Source: an uncultured Selenomonas sp. (lineage in GTDB: Bacteria; Bacillota; Negativicutes; Selenomonadales; Selenomonadaceae). From it: 7,530 nucleotides of DNA. Position 1 is the first letter of the stretch. Every line of letters starts with the position of its first letter. The stretch covers positions 1 to 7,530 of the forward strand of contig CAMURM010000066.1 in NCBI GenBank assembly GCA_947097535.1. The letters are read 5' to 3'. The position numbers were made by a program, and so were the translations under genes. This document shows positions 1 to 7,125 of the stretch, piece by piece. Under the pieces are notes generated by a model. It had not been told where the DNA came from. It saw only the letters and a list, made by a program, of their open reading frames with translations, and did no database searches.

Positions 1-695
1 CGCCGCAGGGCAGAAAACTCCTCACGGAAGAGCACGAGCGCACCGAAAGCATCCTCTGCCTGCCGCACGGTGACGAGCGATCGCAAAAAACGTTGACGGC
101 TTTGCACAACATAAGAGCCTGCGCCGCCTTGCTCCAGGATTTTCAGCAGAGCGCGAACCCCCTGCACGGCATTCTCCATAGGAAGCTCGGGCGGCAGCAC
201 CTTCAACGACAGGGAAAATCCCTGCGAGACGCCCTCCTCCGTCTCTACCTTTGCGAGGCAGTGTGCCATGCGCCGCTCCCCACGCGCGATGCGTGCATCT
301 GCGGCAAGAACGCCCTCGAAGACGGACACGCCGCGAAGGAGCAGGACGAGCGCTCCCGCACCGCATGCCATATCCTTGAGGCGCAGCAACATCCTTTGTG
401 CTTCTTCCTCACCTCGCAGGACAAGATATTCTCCCAGTCCGACGAAAAGAATCTTTTCTCCCGCCTGCACCTTATCCTTGAGGATGCGCAGAATATCATC
501 GGAAAAAGGCAGCCTGTCCTCTGTCGGACAAAGCGCGCTCAGGGAAGACAAATGAAGCCCCATGCCCAGGAGTCTGCGGCACGCCTCCTCATAGCCGGCG
601 CCTTCCGCAAAGGAAAAGAACGGCGTTCTCGCCCCATCCTGCAAATATCGCTCGATGGGCGTCAGATTCAGCTTCATCCCATGCACCCCGTTCAT
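1..695 (-). CDS. pglZ: Probable PglZ-family BREX phosphatase, N-terminal part (runs off left edge)
   Basis: The frame is open from the ATG at 695 to the left edge, giving 231 codons without a stop, so only the N-terminus is visible. The ATG overlaps the brxC stop as ATGA, which suggests translational coupling. A second in-frame ATG at 677 begins a more natural-looking N-terminus (MKLNLTPIERYL) and is equally possible. Around residues 80-125 a hydrophobic strand, then VGLGEYLVLRG, then a helix, then ALVLLLRGV looks like an alpha/beta (Rossmann-like) domain. This pattern resembles, from memory, the N-terminal region of PglZ proteins found beside PAPS-reductase/BrxC genes. The alkaline-phosphatase-fold metal-binding motifs that define PglZ would lie downstream and are not visible, so the name rests mainly on position after brxC. 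An unrelated BREX accessory protein remains possible. Confidence 0.6.
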   Translation of the reverse strand, partial: MNGVHGMKLNLTPIERYLQDGARTPFFSFAEGAGYEEACRRLLGMGLHLSSLSALCPTEDRLPFSDDILRILKDKVQAGEKILFVGLGEYLVLRGEEEAQRMLLRLKDMACGAGALVLLLRGVSVFEGVLAADARIARGERRMAHCLAKVETEEGVSQGFSLSLKVLPPELPMENAVQGVRALLKILEQGGAGSYVVQSRQRFLRSLVTVRQAEDAFGALVLFREEFSALR

Positions 696-3600
696 TCGTC
701 TTCCAGAATCTCCATGCCGACCGTCATATTATCCTTGACAAGCCGCTTCAAATACACCTTGAGCATCGCATCATCCATGCTGTCAATCTTGGACAGCACC
801 CTGGCGGAGCCGCCCGCTTCGTAATTCGCCTTTGCCAGCTCCCACAGCTTCCTATCGACGCGCGGATTGCCCCTCCAGTCATACGCCGAAATCCTCAGTG
901 CCGCCAGCTTCTCGCGCACCGTCCATAAATCCGTCAACAGACCGGCATACTTGCCCACGACATTCCTGCGAAACGCCTCATCTCGCCGACCTTCGTCCGA
1001 AAGCACTGCAAAGAAGGCCGCCCCCTGCAGGAAGGTGATCGCTTTCTTCATCTCTTCGTCCCTGCCGTCACCGTGCGCAAGCAAGGAGAATGTGCGCACC
1101 GCCTCATCATACTCATCCGAATCCACGCAAGCAAGCACAGGAGTTTGATACCGCTCAGACCAATCGCGCGGATCTTTCGTTCCCGTCTTCTCCTTCCAGA
1201 GCGCGCGCAGCTGCTCCTTCAGCTGCCTGCGCCGATACGCCTCCGCCTCCTGTTTGACCTTCTCCTTGGAATACGACGTCGCTTTGAGGAAAAGCCCATG
1301 CTCCAAGCGGCTGCGTATCTGCTCCTTATCCTTGTCCGAAAGACCTTCCAAATAAGGCGCATACGCCTCAGCAAAAATCTTTTCCTCCTCACGCAGAACG
1401 CTCTCGATCGCTTCCCTATCTTCCTCCAACAAGCGAACGAATTCCGGCAGATGAGCGGCCAGGAGATCGCTTCCCTTTGCCAACGTGAGAAAGTCTTCCT
1501 TCATGCGCGCAAAGGACGGGGACTGCTCCGCCATGACTTCTGCCGAAACACGCAGGAAGTTCAGGCGTTCCCTCCACGCCATGCGTGCCTTGCCCCAATC
1601 CTGCACTTGCTCGTGGAGCACCGCTTTCGTAGCGAGAGCCGCCCGATACTCCACACCGAGCTCCAAAAGGCGCTCCTCTCCCATTTCTCTGCTCCAAACA
1701 CAGGCATAATCCTGAGAGAACTTGCGGCGTATATCCTGAAACAGCTTCCCGCGGCTGCCCAACTCTTCTGCCAGCTGCAGGATATGACCTTCCTCAAAGG
1801 TCTTGAGGAATCTTTCCATGCCCTCCTGCAAGCATTCACTCTTGAGCAAAGACTTCAACGCATGCGTCAGCGTCGGCTTCTTCTGCGCCATCTTGCCAAG
1901 TCCGAGCGCGACGGCATGAGCCTCCTTGCCTTCCTTGCACTGCAGCACCATATATTGCTGCACAGCAGGGAACATCTCTTCATCTGCCACCATTTCCAGG
2001 CACCAGAGAGGAAGCTGCCATTCCTGCATGCGGCTCTGAATGGCACGGGAAGTCTGCGCGACGGAGCTGCAGGCAGCAGGAGAGATCCCCCATGCTTCCT
2101 GTGTCAGGTTGTAAAAACTGCGCTCCTCCGCCGTCATCTCGACGATGAACGTCTCGCGCGGCTCCCTGCCACCCTTCGACAAGTAGCCGATATAGTCTGA
2201 CACCATCTCCGCGAGCTTATCAGCTGTCATCTCGCCCGAGCTGCCTGCAGCATCGCCATAGCGATAAGGCTCACCCGCATAGGCGCGCAGCAAAAAGCCG
2301 AGCAGGAACGCCGCAAGATTGCACGGAGGAAAGCCATACTCCTTCAGGAAGCTATCGCATAAGTCCGCGATGCTGACCTGCCCGCCTTTTGAAAAGTCCG
2401 CAGCAATCCTCGCCTCCAAATCTTTCTTCATGACGACGATAGGGAGCCGCTTCATCTCTTCCCTGCGCCAATAAGCGTCGACCTCCCAGACCTCCGGCAA
2501 GAGCCGCTTCTCCGCCTCCTTGATCGTCCCCCGTACATCTGCACTAAGCCCGGCAAGCGCTGATTGCTTCAAGGCGTTCGTCTTGTAATACCCCTCTGTC
2601 GTCGTTCTGTCCAGATCGAAGGCATAGGGATATTTGCGCAGCACGACCTCCTTCAGGACTGCAGATACCTCGCCTGCTCCGACGAGCTGTATGCCCTGCG
2701 GCTGCTCTGCCGTATAAACGATGAAGCGACCGTTGTAGATGCGGTTCTTCCAGTCTTGCTCAAGCACTTGCCGCGCCTGTCGCGTCTGCTGATCCGCCGC
2801 CGTCTTATTGTTTCCCTGATAATAAAGCGCCATCGCCGAAAAGTCCACATATTGCTGGAAAGCATCGTCTCCCAGAGGCGTCGCCAGAGCATCGATGAAA
2901 ACGATATGACGGTAACGGCTCTCTTGTGCAGCCGCCCGGATCTTGTCACGGAAAGCCGCCGCTTCCTTATCATCCTTCGCGAAAGCAAGTACTGCCTGGA
3001 ACTGCCATGACTTCTCCGTCGTCATATCACGAATCGTGCGCGTGAAAGAATCAACCGTCGTCACCTTCATGGCGCCAAGACTGTCAAGGAAGCGCGGCTT
3101 CAGCCCCTCCGGCTGGAGCGTCAGCAGCTTGCCCAAGCCCCCATCCTGTACCAGCTTGTCCGTCTTCGTCTTGCGCAGATCCTCTTTGTACTGCTCGATC
3201 TTCCCCTGATCGCCGCTGAGCATGGCAAGATCATATTTCGGCTCGCCCTTCTGACGCGGCGTCACGATCAGGATGCCCCGCTCCTTCAAGGAAAGCGTGG
3301 CAGAGCGCACGCTGTTCACGAGGAAGTCATCGCCCTCGAACACATAGGCGAGGTTCCGATCTGTCGCCTGCAAGAGTTCGATTCTGCCGCCGAGCTGCTT
3401 TTCCACGGCGAGCAAGATCAAGACGGCCTTGAGCACCGCCTTCTCCTCTTCACGCAAATCCGTTTGCTGCTCGTATGTATCGAGAATCATGCGGATATGC
3501 GTCGCCAAATCCGCCTTGCCGCGCACATAGAAGAAATCCCAGAGCTGATCGACCGTCAAGAGAGGGTGAGCGGAAAAAGGCCCCGTATGGTCGATGAAGT

Positions 3601-4831
3601 ACTGGAACGCCTTGACCTGCTCATCACCAACCGACAAGATGAAGTCAAACATGCTGCGTTGATTCGATTGGAAGGAGGAGGCGATATGCTTCAAGACAAG
3701 CGCCGTCATCGGATGCAGCGGCATGATGCTCTTTATGACATCCTCCGAAGTGATTCCCGCCGCCTTCATCACCTGCACGCGCGAATCATGCAGGCGGCTG
3801 TTCAAATCCGCCTCATAGATCGCCCAATCCGCCGCTGCCGAAGGCTTCGCCTTGAACGCCGCGCCGATCAAATCAAAAGCGATATTATCAGGCAAAGTGA
3901 TGGCGACGTCCACGAAACGATCGCGAATCTTCTTCCACGTTTCATCTGCCTGTGTGAACAGATGATCCGTCTCATGCGTCACGGGCACGAAGAAAAACGG
4001 TCTTGCGTTCACAAGCTCCGCCAACTTTTGAAAATCTGCCAGACTCTCCCGATTGACGCGGAAATAATCCGAGAACTCATCCCAGATAAATACGATTTTC
4101 ACCTGATTCTTATCAAGAACATCCGTCAGCCAGGCGAGGATCTGGTCGATATCGAGCTGCATGTAAGAGAAGCCCTCAGCATTACCAAATTGCGCGATGC
4201 GTTCCATCAAGTCCCGCACCTCGCCGCCCTCACGAAGCCGCGACAAGATGTCCTCCACCGTCATGCCGCCGAAAATTGCCGCCCATTGCGGCTGCTGCAG
4301 CTTGCTGTCAACGAAAATTCGATTCGCATCGTCTTTTTCCAGCCACTGAATGACGCTGTCCTTCAGCGTATTCTCTCCCTCGTACAAACCCCGCTCATGG
4401 AGCGCCGCCTGCACACTCGCCTGCACGGCAACCAGAAGGTCGCGCGTCGAATGCGGCGTGCCCGCATAGCGGTATACCGTCACGATGCCGTTCTCTTTAT
4501 GCCCCAACAGCTTCCGCAGCAAGTCGATTTCCTGCTGCAAGACCTTGTAATCCCCCCAGTAAGTACGCAGTTCTGCCTCAGGCACATCGAGCATCTTCTT
4601 GAGTGTATAGGCACACTGGGATTTTCCCGTGCCATAAGCGCCGGAAATCCATACGGAGCGCTTCTCCTGCCTCGCCATGACGCGCTCCATCTTCTTGAGC
4701 ATCTCCAAAAATTTCTCATGCGGATATGTCCGCTTCCAGAGGTCTTCCAACTTCTGAATCGCCGACTCCGTTACCTGCGGAAAATAATTCTCGTCAATAT
4801 CAAAGTAAGAGCGATACGTTTCCTCCGTCAT
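692..4831 (-). CDS. brxC: BREX system P-loop ATPase, BrxC/PglY type
   Basis: This very large protein (1379 aa) fits the usual 1,100-1,400 aa of BrxC/PglY. A Walker A motif, GAYGTGKS, lies at residues 64-71. A Walker B strand ending in DE (IVFIWDEF, 246-253) follows. A sensor-like strand, ARPFFFVPVTHE, lies near 276-287, and a KIRDRF segment at 301-306 may hold an arginine finger. The rest is largely helical, with a charged, probably coiled-coil stretch near 1185-1213 and the segment KDPRDWSERYQTP just after it. In BREX, BrxC is an essential cytoplasmic ATPase; its exact mechanism is not settled. I chose ATG 4831 because GGAGGGGG (4841-4848) sits 9 bases upstream. The frame extends in-frame to 4915, but that stretch overlaps brxP and encodes an arginine-rich shadow sequence. 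The gene begins 4 bases after the brxP stop and ends in the next start codon. Confidence 0.85.
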   Translation of the reverse strand: MTEETYRSYFDIDENYFPQVTESAIQKLEDLWKRTYPHEKFLEMLKKMERVMARQEKRSVWISGAYGTGKSQCAYTLKKMLDVPEAELRTYWGDYKVLQQEIDLLRKLLGHKENGIVTVYRYAGTPHSTRDLLVAVQASVQAALHERGLYEGENTLKDSVIQWLEKDDANRIFVDSKLQQPQWAAIFGGMTVEDILSRLREGGEVRDLMERIAQFGNAEGFSYMQLDIDQILAWLTDVLDKNQVKIVFIWDEFSDYFRVNRESLADFQKLAELVNARPFFFVPVTHETDHLFTQADETWKKIRDRFVDVAITLPDNIAFDLIGAAFKAKPSAAADWAIYEADLNSRLHDSRVQVMKAAGITSEDVIKSIMPLHPMTALVLKHIASSFQSNQRSMFDFILSVGDEQVKAFQYFIDHTGPFSAHPLLTVDQLWDFFYVRGKADLATHIRMILDTYEQQTDLREEEKAVLKAVLILLAVEKQLGGRIELLQATDRNLAYVFEGDDFLVNSVRSATLSLKERGILIVTPRQKGEPKYDLAMLSGDQGKIEQYKEDLRKTKTDKLVQDGGLGKLLTLQPEGLKPRFLDSLGAMKVTTVDSFTRTIRDMTTEKSWQFQAVLAFAKDDKEAAAFRDKIRAAAQESRYRHIVFIDALATPLGDDAFQQYVDFSAMALYYQGNNKTAADQQTRQARQVLEQDWKNRIYNGRFIVYTAEQPQGIQLVGAGEVSAVLKEVVLRKYPYAFDLDRTTTEGYYKTNALKQSALAGLSADVRGTIKEAEKRLLPEVWEVDAYWRREEMKRLPIVVMKKDLEARIAADFSKGGQVSIADLCDSFLKEYGFPPCNLAAFLLGFLLRAYAGEPYRYGDAAGSSGEMTADKLAEMVSDYIGYLSKGGREPRETFIVEMTAEERSFYNLTQEAWGISPAACSSVAQTSRAIQSRMQEWQLPLWCLEMVADEEMFPAVQQYMVLQCKEGKEAHAVALGLGKMAQKKPTLTHALKSLLKSECLQEGMERFLKTFEEGHILQLAEELGSRGKLFQDIRRKFSQDYACVWSREMGEERLLELGVEYRAALATKAVLHEQVQDWGKARMAWRERLNFLRVSAEVMAEQSPSFARMKEDFLTLAKGSDLLAAHLPEFVRLLEEDREAIESVLREEEKIFAEAYAPYLEGLSDKDKEQIRSRLEHGLFLKATSYSKEKVKQEAEAYRRRQLKEQLRALWKEKTGTKDPRDWSERYQTPVLACVDSDEYDEAVRTFSLLAHGDGRDEEMKKAITFLQGAAFFAVLSDEGRRDEAFRRNVVGKYAGLLTDLWTVREKLAALRISAYDWRGNPRVDRKLWELAKANYEAGGSARVLSKIDSMDDAMLKVYLKRLVKDNMTVGMEILEDE

Positions 4832-4835
4832 GACA

Positions 4836-7124
4836 TCAGGCCCCCTCCGTGCGGAACAATTCCAATACATCCGTTGAACTCTTATCCTCTGCCAGCGTGA
4901 TCTTCTCCAAATCATGTGTAAAGGATGCGTCCATAAAGTTCGGATACTGCGCCGAAAGACCGCGCAGCATCGGCTCTGCTTCCTCGCGCGTCACCCCGAA
5001 AATCCGCGTTGGGCTGATGCCGTCGCGCTCGATCGAGTCATTGAGCAATGTCGAAAGTGTAAACGCCTTATAGTCGCCGCATTTCTCGGCAAACTTGAAA
5101 AGGCCATAGAGAAAAACGCGCGCATCCGAAACAACGCATTTCGTACGGCAAAGGCTGCCATCATCTGAAACATAGCCAAAGTTCAGAACGGTTCCGAGAG
5201 GCGTAGAAACAATCCTGCGGTAAGCCGTTGTCACTGCTTCTGCCGGACGCTCCTTCAAGCCATCCATTTGAAGCATCGCAATCATATTCTTCCTGGAGTA
5301 ATTCACACCTATGTCCATCTTTTGGATATACCACGCAAACTGCGGATTATCTGCCGCCAAATTCGTCAAGATCAATCCCCATGAAATTTCACTGTCCCAC
5401 CCAATATCGCAAAGTAGTCCGGCAAATTCTGTAAGATGCAATTTATCTATCAATCCTGCATCATATAAAAACGTCTTGAATTTCAGCAGCTGCGGTGCAG
5501 CCAGACTATTCTCATCAAAAAATGCTTCTTTTCCTTGAAAAAATGCTTCTATCCACTCTGGTTTCGGACTATGCATTCCCAATGAATTGATCGACCTCTT
5601 TTTCCCTCCGCCATTTGGAATCTTCAATGAATCGAACATCAAGCATCCCCCCGGTAAATCGTGGCAGGCATAGCAATGCCTGCAATTTGTTATTTCAACC
5701 TTTCCAGTCGCAAAAGATATACAGCCATACCGACAATTTCCAGCACATACCATGCAGGACGCACAATACGCAGCTTTGCGAAAGACCTGCCGAAAAATCT
5801 TTGCTTTAGACGGCTCTCGCTTCAACAACTGTTCCGATACAGAAACTCGACAGCTATTCTTCCCCTCCTCTACAGAATACGGAATATCCCATTCTAATGT
5901 TTTCATCCACTCTTTCCAATCGGCTAAAGCCCCACGAATCGTGATATATGTGATCCCATCTCGTGTTTCTTCTTCATACCGTTTCTTGACACCAGAGATA
6001 AAGCGTCCATCCGCTCGATGCTTCCAATCACCGCGATTCATGAACTCCCGAAAACTCTCACATGTAAATACGTTTTCCCGAGTCTGCTCGATCATAGAAA
6101 AATATGGTGCAATGGCTTCCGGATAAGTCACATGTCGCACAAATTCACTGGAGCTGCCGGACATAGGGCACACCAGACATCCTGCCCGAGAATTTCCTTT
6201 TTTATACGCCTCATTGAGAAAAACATCATGTGTATAGACATAGAGAAAAATCTCTGCTGACGACCATTCCAGTAAGGGAAAAAAACCATATTGCCCCCGT
6301 GTTTTATCCCCGTCAATGAGATACTTATAGCTTGACCGCCGCACGCTTTCGTGCGCTCGTACACCAACGAAAGCAAGCCCGCGATAATCATGCTTCCCTG
6401 TAATCTCCCTTAGCTTCAACACTTGCGGCGTACTCTTATGCACCGAACAGCACCAGCGAAGCGTGCGCGCTGGCGGGCCGAAGAGCCTCCATGACTCCTC
6501 AGGCTTGAAATGCGAACCAGCGCGATAGAAGGGGATTCCTTCCGCCCGGCATTCCGCTTCCACTGCATCGACAAGCGTGTATGTGTCAGGGAACTCCATG
6601 CCCGTATCGCCGAAGACAACGACGAAGCTGCCCTGCGGCAGAGACTTCTTCACCAGCTCCAGCAGGACACAGCTGTCCTTGCCTCCCGAGAAAGCGACAT
6701 GGAAGCAGTCGAGCCTTTCGCGATACTTCTCGTAAACCGCAACAATCTTCTTCACCGTCGTCTGCTCGATCAAGTCCAGCATCTCGCGGTTCTTCTGCAC
6801 CATGCGCGCGAGATCAACACGTTGGAGCACCGTTCCCTGCGGCAGAAGCGGCACTCCCGCCTCGTCCTTCATCATCTCGATCTGCGGCGCTGTATATACA
6901 TCCCCGCCCTTGAGCTTCGCTGCCAATACGCCGCGATAGTAGTACTGATTCGCCTCCGCCCAAAGATACGGCGCTTCGCCTTGCCGCTCGTACTGCCAAT
7001 ATGCCGCAAAGCCCAGGGCATCAAGCTCCGCTGCGTAGACAGGGCGTGGTTCCTTCGACATCTTTGTCGGCGAGGAATTCAAAAGTATGCCGCCCGTCTC
7101 ACCGTCATAAGTATACGAATAAAT
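4836..7124 (-). CDS. brxP: PAPS reductase/DndC-like protein with Fe-S cysteine clusters and DUF4007-like tail (BrxP)
   Basis: Residues are counted from the TTG at 7082 (748 aa). SGGKDS at 132-137 is the ATP-PPi P-loop of the PAPS reductase/DndC superfamily. FGDTGMEFPDT (157-167), RWCCSVHK (209-216) and a CxxC (302, 305) follow in the expected order. Cysteines 440, 443, 446, 450 and 454 and then 467, 470, 473 and 480 look like two iron-sulfur ligand sets of ferredoxin type. From about 500 to the end the sequence resembles DUF4007. The family activates a substrate with ATP and handles sulfur; DndC does this in DNA phosphorothioation. In type 4 BREX the equivalent gene is called brxP, and its chemistry is not established. 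The start is uncertain. TTG 7082 is the only ordinary start in frame, but the frame continues upstream as YSYTYDGETGGILLNSSP, which I judge to be the true N-terminus. I therefore place the start at ATT 7124, preceded by GGCGAGGG six bases away. A lost base is the alternative. Confidence 0.82.
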   Translation of the reverse strand: MYSYTYDGETGGILLNSSPTKMSKEPRPVYAAELDALGFAAYWQYERQGEAPYLWAEANQYYYRGVLAAKLKGGDVYTAPQIEMMKDEAGVPLLPQGTVLQRVDLARMVQKNREMLDLIEQTTVKKIVAVYEKYRERLDCFHVAFSGGKDSCVLLELVKKSLPQGSFVVVFGDTGMEFPDTYTLVDAVEAECRAEGIPFYRAGSHFKPEESWRLFGPPARTLRWCCSVHKSTPQVLKLREITGKHDYRGLAFVGVRAHESVRRSSYKYLIDGDKTRGQYGFFPLLEWSSAEIFLYVYTHDVFLNEAYKKGNSRAGCLVCPMSGSSSEFVRHVTYPEAIAPYFSMIEQTRENVFTCESFREFMNRGDWKHRADGRFISGVKKRYEEETRDGITYITIRGALADWKEWMKTLEWDIPYSVEEGKNSCRVSVSEQLLKREPSKAKIFRQVFRKAAYCASCMVCAGNCRYGCISFATGKVEITNCRHCYACHDLPGGCLMFDSLKIPNGGGKKRSINSLGMHSPKPEWIEAFFQGKEAFFDENSLAAPQLLKFKTFLYDAGLIDKLHLTEFAGLLCDIGWDSEISWGLILTNLAADNPQFAWYIQKMDIGVNYSRKNMIAMLQMDGLKERPAEAVTTAYRRIVSTPLGTVLNFGYVSDDGSLCRTKCVVSDARVFLYGLFKFAEKCGDYKAFTLSTLLNDSIERDGISPTRIFGVTREEAEPMLRGLSAQYPNFMDASFTHDLEKITLAEDKSSTDVLELFRTEGA
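4841..4848 (-). promoter_or_regulatory. Strong ribosome binding site of brxC
   Basis: The minus strand reads GGAGGGGG, nine bases before the ATG at 4831, within the last codons of brxP. It settles the brxC start at 4831 rather than at any upstream codon of the longer open frame. The brxP stop (4836-4838) falls between this site and the start, an arrangement typical of coupled translation. Confidence 0.75.
5517..5550 (-). repeat. Short in-frame direct repeat within brxP
   Basis: The 13-base unit AAAAAATGCTTCT (plus strand) occurs exactly twice, at 5517-5529 and 5538-5550, with a 21-base period. It encodes EAFFQGKEAFF (residues 512-522), so the two copies are in the same frame. Each carries a run of six A, a place where replication or sequencing slippage could occur. 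It lies at the junction between the iron-sulfur region and the DUF4007-like tail and may simply be linker. Confidence 0.6.
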
Positions 7125-7125
7125 A

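Noticed and set aside
22..366. 114-codon minus-strand open frame at the left edge
   Set aside because: It is the wrong frame of the left-hand gene. The correct frame is open from 695 to the edge and coupled to brxC, while this one is Arg/Ala/Gly-rich noise.
93..824. 243-codon plus-strand open frame over the pglZ/brxC junction
   Set aside because: It covers a well-formed ATGA junction between two minus-strand genes and has no recognisable domain.
1073..2200. 375-codon plus-strand open frame antisense to brxC
   Set aside because: It is low-complexity Leu/Arg-rich sequence lying wholly inside the coding frame of brxC, with no domain signature.
3464..4900. 478-codon plus-strand open frame antisense to brxC
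   Set aside because: The opposite strand carries clear Walker A and B motifs and a strong ribosome binding site. The antisense protein is rich in Arg, Leu and His with no recognisable domain, as expected of a shadow in GC-rich DNA.
4836..7082. Classification as a Dnd or Ssp phosphorothioation gene, or as sulfate-assimilation cysH
   Set aside because: The protein is much longer than DndC or CysH and carries extra cysteine clusters and a tail. Its neighbour is a BrxC-type ATPase rather than dndB, dndD, dndE or cys genes.
7079..7108. ATG at 7108 as a brxP start or leader peptide
   Set aside because: It is out of frame with brxP and meets a stop after nine codons. It lies inside what appears to be brxP coding sequence and has no clear ribosome binding site.
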